DNA of 26,274 nt, from contig JBGMQN010000080.1 of the NCBI GenBank assembly GCA_048054495.1, positions 1 to 26,274 on the forward strand, read 5' to 3'. This stretch comes from JADFRG01 sp048054495. GTDB taxonomy: Bacteria; Chloroflexota; Anaerolineae; Anaerolineales; E44-bin32. Both the position numbers and the translations under genes were made by a program. A model generated the notes under the pieces. The model saw only the letters and a list, made by a program, of their open reading frames with translations. It searched no databases and was not told where the DNA came from. Positions within the stretch are counted from its first letter, which is position 1, and the number at the start of each line of letters is the position of its first letter. Shown one piece after another: positions 21,162 through 26,274 of this stretch.

Positions 21162-23689
21162 AAGTCCCGCAGTTTCGCCCCCAGTTCCTTCTCCAATCGA
21201 TTGACGATCTTACTCCGCACCGTGGCGACTTCCTCGTCGGTCAGCGTGCGATCGTCCGCCTGATACACGATCGAATAGGCCAGGCTCTTCTTTCCCTGCC
21301 CCACTTGCTCTCCCTCGTACAGATCGAACACAGAAACTTCAGCTACCAAGGGCTTCCCCGTCTCATGAATCAGTTTCCTTAACCGCTCTGATGGCATGTC
21401 CTGGTTCACGACGAAGGCCAGATCTTCGAGCACGGGTGGAAACGCCGGGACCGGCCTTACAGGATAGCGTTCGGGAATCCGCTCAAATAAGGCGTTGAGA
21501 TCCATCTCGGCCGCTACGATCGCCGTTTCCGGGCTCTCGAAACGCTCGGCCACCAAGGGATGCACGACCCCCGTAACCCCTAATACCCTACCATCCACCA
21601 AAATATTCGCACACATGCCGGGGTGGAAGGCGGCATGCGCGGTCGGCTCATACCGGACATCGCCCACGTGGAGCCCGGTCAGCAGCCCATCGATTACGCC
21701 CGTCATGTCGTAGAAATCCATTTCCCCCGGCTCGGATCCCTTCCAACTGAGGGGATTAAGCGGGCCGCGCATCGCGATCGCCAGCCGATCGGATTCCTCT
21801 GGAAGCTGCTCCCCACTGATCGGAAGGAAGACGGGCCCAATCTCGAAGACGGCTACGCGCTCGCGACTGCGAACGTTCCTGCCAACCACCTCGAGCACAC
21901 TGGCCAGCAGATCCTGCCTGAGCACGATCCGATCCTCTCCGATCGGATTGGCCAATCGTATGTATTCCCGATCTTCCGTACCTTGCGAGGCGAGCGCCTT
22001 CGCCTCCCGGGCGGGAGATGTCAGACGATACGTGACTACCTCCTGGAGGCCCATACTGGCAAGTAGATCTCGCACGTTTGTCTCCGCCTCCAGGCGTGGG
22101 TTGGCATATTGGGGAGGGATGCGGTCCGCAATTTGGGTCTCCGGGATTCGGTCGTAGCCATAGAGGCGGGCCAATTCCTCCATGACGTCCGCTTTTCCCA
22201 CGACCCCTGCTCCGATATCCAGGCGATGATCCGGCGGCGAGACTCGCAGGCGGTTCCCATCCATCTCGGTTGAGAATTCCAGCCGCTCAAGCAGCGCCGC
22301 GGCTTCGCTCAGTTCCAGTTCGATTCCGAGCCAGCGTTGGACGTCGGCCTGTGTGATCTCAACTGTTGCTGCGGCCGGCGGGCTCGGATACTTATCGATC
22401 AGTCCTTCGGAGACCGAGCCCCGAGTTAGCTCGCGCATCATTTCAAGGCCCCTGCGCACGCCACGTTCCGCCATGGCAGGATGCACGCCGCGCTCGAAGC
22501 GATATGCGGCTTCAGAGGAGAGCTTTTGCGCAGCCACCGTCTTCCGAATATTGATGAAATCCCAACCTGCCCCTTCTAGCAGCACACGCTGGGTGCTTTC
22601 GCCGACCTCCGATTCTCCGCCGCCCATGACTCCGCCGATTGAAAGTGCTCCGGCAGTATCCGCCACCAGGATCGTAAATTCGTCAAGCTGGCGCTCCACA
22701 TCATCCAGCGTGGTTAGAGTCTCTCCTGGCTCCGGCAGCCGCGTGATGATGGTGGGCGAGCCGCCTCCGGCCCGCTCGACGAGCACATCGTAGTCGAATG
22801 CATGTAGCGGCTGACCAATCTCCAGCATCACGTAGTTGGTGGTGTCCACAATATTGTTGATCGGCCGCATTCCGGCCAGGCGCAGCCTGCGCTGGATCCA
22901 GAACGGACTGGGGGCGATGTTCACATCCTCAATTAGGCCAAGCACGAAGCGTGGATTGAGTTCAGGCTCCCGAATATCCAGCTTCACCTGGCCCTCGATC
23001 GAAGGTCCTTCCCACATGACATCGTACGAAGGCTCCTTGAGTGGCACGCCAAGCTGCGCGGCGGTCTCCCTGGCCACCCCAAGGATGTTCGCATTTCGGG
23101 CAATATTTGGAAGGATATCGATGTCAAGAACCACATCTCCCATGTAGTCGGCCAGCGGCGTCCCCGGTTGAGCATCATCATCCAGCACGATGATTCCACC
23201 GTGGTCATCCGATATGCCGAGTTCCTTCTCAGAGCAGGCCATAGAGGAGGATTCGACGCCGCGAATCTTGACCGGCTTCAGCGTCATGAGCTCCCACCCG
23301 GCGCTCTTGCCATCGTAGATTTGGGATCCTTCCTTGGCGTACGCCACTTTTATCGGTGTCTCCAACGGGCCGGAGTCCTTTAGTTCAAGCAGGTTCGGCG
23401 CGCCGGTGAGAACGGTGTGCTCCTGTTGTCCATCGTAGAGCCGAGTGAGTACCAGGCGGTCCGCATTGGGATGAGGCATGACTTCCAGAATCTCACCCAC
23501 CACGATCTTTTCCGGGTCCCAGGCCAGGCCAGTTACTTTGGATTCCGCGTGAGTGCCATCCGGCATGGGCAGCCCGACGTATCGGATCTCTTCTACCTCC
23601 AGCCCGGCCAACGTAAGCTTCCTCGCCAGCTCCTCGATCGAAACCTCGATGTCGACGAAGTCCCTCAACCACGACAGTGGAACCTTCAT
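21158..23689 (-). CDS. pheT: Phenylalanyl-tRNA synthetase beta subunit
   Basis: 843 residues, the usual bacterial size. The order of domains is seen: an N-terminal KVPLSWLRDFVD segment, an OB/tRNA-binding domain (VGEILEVMPHPNADRL, about 76-91), the B3/B4 editing domain (NIVDTTNYVMLEIGQPLHAFDYD), B5 (about 415-500), the catalytic-like core with RLANPIGEDR, and a C-terminal ferredoxin-fold anticodon-binding domain (about 750-843, ending in TLTDEEV and KELGAKLRDF). With PheS it forms the alpha2-beta2 enzyme that charges tRNA-Phe. The ATG at 23689 has GGAAGGA upstream and lies 31 nt after the pheS stop. Expression should depend on the T-box in front of pheS. Confidence 0.96.
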   Translation of the reverse strand: MKVPLSWLRDFVDIEVSIEELARKLTLAGLEVEEIRYVGLPMPDGTHAESKVTGLAWDPEKIVVGEILEVMPHPNADRLVLTRLYDGQQEHTVLTGAPNLLELKDSGPLETPIKVAYAKEGSQIYDGKSAGWELMTLKPVKIRGVESSSMACSEKELGISDDHGGIIVLDDDAQPGTPLADYMGDVVLDIDILPNIARNANILGVARETAAQLGVPLKEPSYDVMWEGPSIEGQVKLDIREPELNPRFVLGLIEDVNIAPSPFWIQRRLRLAGMRPINNIVDTTNYVMLEIGQPLHAFDYDVLVERAGGGSPTIITRLPEPGETLTTLDDVERQLDEFTILVADTAGALSIGGVMGGGESEVGESTQRVLLEGAGWDFINIRKTVAAQKLSSEAAYRFERGVHPAMAERGVRRGLEMMRELTRGSVSEGLIDKYPSPPAAATVEITQADVQRWLGIELELSEAAALLERLEFSTEMDGNRLRVSPPDHRLDIGAGVVGKADVMEELARLYGYDRIPETQIADRIPPQYANPRLEAETNVRDLLASMGLQEVVTYRLTSPAREAKALASQGTEDREYIRLANPIGEDRIVLRQDLLASVLEVVGRNVRSRERVAVFEIGPVFLPISGEQLPEESDRLAIAMRGPLNPLSWKGSEPGEMDFYDMTGVIDGLLTGLHVGDVRYEPTAHAAFHPGMCANILVDGRVLGVTGVVHPLVAERFESPETAIVAAEMDLNALFERIPERYPVRPVPAFPPVLEDLAFVVNQDMPSERLRKLIHETGKPLVAEVSVFDLYEGEQVGQGKKSLAYSIVYQADDRTLTDEEVATVRSKIVNRLEKELGAKLRDF

Positions 23690-23720
23690 CTATCTATCCT
23701 TCCCTCTCTGAGGCCGCGCA

Positions 23721-24746
23721 CTAAAACTGCTCCAGGAATCGCAGATCATTGGCCCAGAAGTACCGAATGTCTTCGATCCCGTGCTTTAGCATTGTGATGC
23801 GTTCTGGACCCATGCCGAAGGCGAACCCACTGTACAGCGACGGGTCGTAGCCCCCATTCTCGAGCACCGTGGGATGTACCATCCCGCTCCCGAGGATTTC
23901 TAGCCAGCCTGTGCGTTTGCAGACCGGGCAACCTTCCCCACCACAGACAAAGCACTCGATATCCAGCTCAGCTGAAGGCTCCGTGAAGGGAAAGTAAGAC
24001 CCGCGAAATCGCGTACGGACATTCTGCCCAAAGAATCGACGCGCAAAGGCGCCAAGCGTGCCTTTTAGATCGGCCATCGTGATTTGGTGGCCCACGGCCA
24101 GGCCCTCGATCTGATTGAATTGGATTTCAGATCGAGCCGTGATTTGCTCGTGGCGATAGCACATACCGGGCAGGACCACACGAATCGGCTCTGGTGCCCG
24201 CGCGCGCATGACGCGAATTTGCCCCGGCGACGTGTGCGTGCGCAGAATGACTTCCGGGTCGGTCGTATAGAAGGAGTCCTGCATGTCGCGCGCAGGATGG
24301 TGAGGCGGAAAGTTGAGCAGCCCGAAGTTGTATTCGTCCGTCTCGACCTCCCGTGAGCGATAGACCTGAAACCCCATTTCGGCCCAAATACGGATGATCT
24401 GCCGCATCGTTTGAGTGGAGGGGTGAATCCGTCCGCGTGCCGGAGATAGACCTGGGAGCGTGACGTCCAGCTTCTCCTCAGCCATTGAACGCTCAAGCTC
24501 TTGACCGCGCAGGATTTGCTCTTTTGCAGCGTAGGCGTTTTCCAATTGAGATTTAACTTGGTTCGCCCGCCGACCGACGGCCGGTCGATCTTCGGATGGG
24601 AGCTCTCGCAATCCCTCCAGAACCTTGCCAACTTCTGCCGAGCGACCCAGGTGTTTGACCCTCCAATTCTGCAGCTCCTCCGCGTCCGATACCTGATCCA
24701 GCTCGGCCAGCGCCTGCTTCTCGAGCTTGTCTAGGTGCTCCTGCAT
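23721..24746 (-). CDS. pheS: Phenylalanyl-tRNA synthetase alpha subunit
   Basis: 341 residues from the ATG at 24746. This start is chosen because GGAG lies about 8 nt before it, because the protein then has the standard N-terminal coiled coil (QEHLDKLEKQALAEL), and because the frame upstream (open to 24851) runs into the T-box terminator. Class II motifs are present: GMCYRHE (motif 2), the aromatic-pocket segment and FAFGMGPERITML (motif 3). A CxxC..CxxC knuckle (CFVCGGEGCPVC) near residue 270, of the kind seen in several non-enteric PheS, may bind zinc. It forms the enzyme with PheT encoded 31 nt downstream. Regulation is by the upstream T-box. Confidence 0.96.
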   Translation of the reverse strand: MQEHLDKLEKQALAELDQVSDAEELQNWRVKHLGRSAEVGKVLEGLRELPSEDRPAVGRRANQVKSQLENAYAAKEQILRGQELERSMAEEKLDVTLPGLSPARGRIHPSTQTMRQIIRIWAEMGFQVYRSREVETDEYNFGLLNFPPHHPARDMQDSFYTTDPEVILRTHTSPGQIRVMRARAPEPIRVVLPGMCYRHEQITARSEIQFNQIEGLAVGHQITMADLKGTLGAFARRFFGQNVRTRFRGSYFPFTEPSAELDIECFVCGGEGCPVCKRTGWLEILGSGMVHPTVLENGGYDPSLYSGFAFGMGPERITMLKHGIEDIRYFWANDLRFLEQF

Positions 24747-24773
24747 ATGGCTTGCTCCTTCACGAAATGAAAA

Positions 24774-24797
24774 CTCCCGCCCTTCAAGGGACGGGAG
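24774..24797 (-). terminator. T-box intrinsic terminator
   Basis: A near-perfect stem of about 10 bp in which the 3' arm GGGCGGGAG is followed by TTTTCATTT. It lies 27 nt upstream of the pheS ATG and directly after the T-box sequence. Confidence 0.85.
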
Positions 24798-25048
24798 GAC
24801 CCGCGGTACCACCCTTGTTAGCCATACTGGCTCTCTCAGCTCCGATCGCAACCAATCGGCGCCCAGTTGATAACGGCTGGGTTCCGGCCCGAACTACTGG
24901 CCCTCAGAAGAATCCGCTATCTTCTGGAGCGTTCCCACGGGCGGCTCAGGAGGGAACTTCAGCGGGCTCCCTTCGGGCGGAGGTTCCAGTCACGCCTCCA
25001 CCTCCCTGGCGAGTTCTGCTCGCCTACTTTCCTCCGTCATTGCCTGTG
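24774..25048 (-). promoter_or_regulatory. T-box riboswitch of pheST (tRNA-Phe, UUC specifier)
   Basis: Minus-strand leader of pheS. The conserved T-box AGGGTGGTACCGCGGG is at 24815-24800, perfect at the UGGU bulge that pairs with the uncharged tRNA end. It is followed by the terminator stem CTCCCG-CCCTT/AAGGG-CGGGAG (24797-24774). Near the 5' end, GGAGG (25035-25031) pairs with CCTCC (24953-24949) as the base of stem I. The internal loop then carries AAAGTA (25030-25025) opposite TTC (24956-24954), the expected specifier for Phe. When uncharged tRNA-Phe accumulates, the antiterminator should form and pheST be transcribed. Confidence 0.93.
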
Positions 25049-25054
25049 TGCGTG

Positions 25055-25082
25055 ATTATCTCCGAATCAAGCGGCTTGTCAA
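25055..25082 (-). promoter_or_regulatory. Promoter of the pheST T-box leader
   Basis: Minus strand: consensus TTGACA (25082-25077), a 16-base spacer, GATAAT (25060-25055). The transcription start should be at about 25048, just before stem I of the T-box. Confidence 0.8.
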
Positions 25083-25292
25083 CGCCGGAGGCAACCGGTG
25101 TTGAAAGAGCAGCGGGGCCTCTGAGACCGATGGCCAGGTGACACTCGAGAGGGCAGGAACGGATGCCTGCGGAATTCTGCATTCAGCGAGTTGTGTGACT
25201 AGATAAACGGCCAGCGCCAATCCTCGATTACCATCAACCGTAGTCATTTGACCGTCGCTCAAGGCGTTTGTCGCTCCGGGCGCCGTCAGGCC
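25083..25292. other. Intergenic region between the pheST promoter and the PAP2 gene
   Basis: 210 bases. I see no clear terminator for the PAP2 gene and no recognisable RNA. A minus-strand ORF (68 codons, 25262-25056) crosses the pheST -35 box and lacks a ribosome site, so I do not count it as a gene. Confidence 0.5.
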
Positions 25293-26192
25293 TCAAGCAC
25301 TTGCTTGTTCCGTGTCAGCCAGGCCCAGGCGGAGGAAGAGCCAGGGCGCCCCGAGGCTGATCCACAGCCCCACCAGGCCGTAGCGAATGAACCGAAAAAC
25401 GGCGTATAGTGATTCTCCTTCACCGGGGAAGATGAAGCGCAGGCCGAAGTAGATCGAAGCAACCACGGCCACGCCCAAGAGAAAGCGCAGTGCTCGCTTC
25501 CAGATCGCGCCGCCTGCATCGAAATCCAGATACCGAAGCCCTAACGCCACGCCAACGGCAATTCCCGCAAACGCGCCGGTGACCTGGACCATCACATCAT
25601 TTGGCTGCAGGGCGAGGAGCACCAGTGGTACGGCTGTGGCCACGAGTACCTGTACCGGCAGCGACAGCCCACCGAGCCAGGTCTCTGTTCGCTTTCCCAG
25701 GGCGACGTAAGTCCCCAGGATCACGATGCCGATGGCCCATCCCGCAAAGACATCGGTCGGGAAGTGAACCCCCAGGTAGATCCGCGAAAGTCCAATGAGC
25801 AGCATTAAGAGAATCGCGGCAATCCATGCCCATGCCTTGGCGACCCCGTGCGCAAGTACGCCCCAGAAGACGATCGCGTTTTGGGCATGTCCGCTTGGAA
25901 TGCCGTAACCCTCGGCCTGGACTATGCAGACTTCGGGCCTGAGATCACAAGGCCGCGGCTGCATGAGCGTGCTCTTGAGTGCTTGATTGATGTAGCTCGA
26001 GAATAGCAGCAGGATGCCGAGCCGAGCGCCAAGCCGGTAGTTCACGCACCAGATGATGATTGGAGCGAGCAGCAAATAGAATTCGGCATCGCCGAGGAAG
26101 GTGACACCTTGGAAGAATGCGTCCAGCGCAGGCGATCGAAGGGTTTGAAACGCGACGATGACTTCCAGACCCCACTCGAGAATTGGATCCAT
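25293..26192 (-). CDS. PAP2-family membrane phosphatase
   Basis: 299 residues with about seven or eight hydrophobic segments. All three phosphatase motifs are present in one block: KSTLMQPRP (73-81; KX6RP), PSGHAQ (99-104) and SRIYLGVHFPTD (136-147), with His102 and His143 as the catalytic pair. Such enzymes remove phosphate from lipid phosphates such as undecaprenyl pyrophosphate or phosphatidic acid at the outer membrane face; the substrate here is unknown. The C-terminal 130 residues are extra membrane segments beyond the core. The ATG at 26192 has AAAGGA about 9 nt upstream. A probable end of another gene lies 15 nt before it, suggesting an operon with a gene outside the window. Confidence 0.92.
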   Translation of the reverse strand: MDPILEWGLEVIVAFQTLRSPALDAFFQGVTFLGDAEFYLLLAPIIIWCVNYRLGARLGILLLFSSYINQALKSTLMQPRPCDLRPEVCIVQAEGYGIPSGHAQNAIVFWGVLAHGVAKAWAWIAAILLMLLIGLSRIYLGVHFPTDVFAGWAIGIVILGTYVALGKRTETWLGGLSLPVQVLVATAVPLVLLALQPNDVMVQVTGAFAGIAVGVALGLRYLDFDAGGAIWKRALRFLLGVAVVASIYFGLRFIFPGEGESLYAVFRFIRYGLVGLWISLGAPWLFLRLGLADTEQASA

Positions 26193-26207
26193 CCCTTATT
26201 CCTTTCG

Positions 26208-26274
26208 TTACTCGGGGTTAACTTCTACAAGAACATTATGCATCGGTTTGCCTTGCTGCAAGTTGGGCTCATGC
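26208..26274 (-). CDS. Probable 3' end of a gene running off the right edge
   Basis: Minus-strand frame open from the window edge to a TAA at 26208. The 21 full codons read like protein (HEPNLQQGKPM, then HNVLVEVNPE), while the other frames are interrupted. It ends 15 nt before the PAP2 start. Too little is seen to name a family. Confidence 0.4.
   Translation of the reverse strand, partial: HEPNLQQGKPMHNVLVEVNPE

Noticed and set aside
24747..24851. N-terminal extension of PheS by 35 residues
   Set aside because: The extra codons are translated from the T-box and terminator, have no ribosome site and no resemblance to PheS; the ATG at 24746 has a good ribosome site.
25056..25262. 68-codon minus-strand ORF upstream of pheST
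   Set aside because: It spans the pheST -35 and -10 boxes, lacks a ribosome site and has no recognisable composition.

Overview
The window looks like one contig or scaffold from a bacterial chromosome, most likely an uncultured Chloroflexota (Anaerolineae-like) genome from a metagenome. This is inferred from gene content: a fused homocysteine S-methyltransferase/MTHFR, a DUF951 protein, P/T-rich SH3-type lipoproteins, a lone Flp-type pilin, many acyl-CoA enzymes, a T-box ahead of pheST, and several genes that start directly behind a -10 box. The content is mostly housekeeping and central metabolism. I see no phage, transposase, CRISPR array, rRNA or tRNA. A run of 100 Ns (18321-18420) marks a scaffold join, and the 55 bases on each side are identical, so it looks like an assembly overlap rather than missing DNA.

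Layout. 1-2046: the 3' part of the bifunctional homocysteine methyltransferase/MTHFR, then pterin-4a-carbinolamine dehydratase. 2151-3497 (-): a fused alpha-beta 3-oxoacid CoA-transferase. 3734-5707: metG behind a promoter, a 27-codon Met-containing leader ORF and an intrinsic terminator. 5754-9480 (-): a four-gene run (unknown acidic protein, PaaG-like crotonase, divergent aldehyde dehydrogenase, metallo-beta-lactamase hydrolase). 9580-10443: a DUF547 protein. 10563-10664: two palindromic repeat elements. 10694-13377 (-): a HicB-like/DinB gene that appears frameshifted, an enoyl-CoA hydratase, and a zinc alcohol dehydrogenase whose coding sequence runs upstream of its first canonical start codon. 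13486-13629: Flp-type pilin. 13710-13901 (-): DUF951. 14037-15891: M50 site-2 protease and 2-amino-3-ketobutyrate CoA ligase. 16040-17505 (-): AmmeMemoRadiSam radical SAM enzyme and a small partner. 17547-18140: mobA. 18508-19981: two related SH3-type lipoproteins. 20048-20467 (-): DNPH1-like hydrolase. 20526-21161: GAF protein. 21158-24746 (-): pheS-pheT behind a T-box riboswitch. 25293-26192 (-): PAP2 phosphatase, preceded by the end of one more gene.

How the genes fit together. Two aminoacyl-tRNA synthetase loci carry transcription-attenuation leaders. One is a recognisable T-box with a UUC (Phe) specifier. The other, ahead of metG, is not a T-box and has the parts of a leader-peptide attenuator; it is the most interesting candidate here. 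The minus-strand acyl-CoA enzymes suggest fatty-acid or ketone-body-type catabolism. MTHFR, homocysteine methylation and MetRS form a loose methionine/C1 theme. Many intergenic spaces hold back-to-back promoters, often extended -10 type, and several start codons lie 6-11 nt behind the -10 box, suggesting leaderless or near-leaderless mRNAs.
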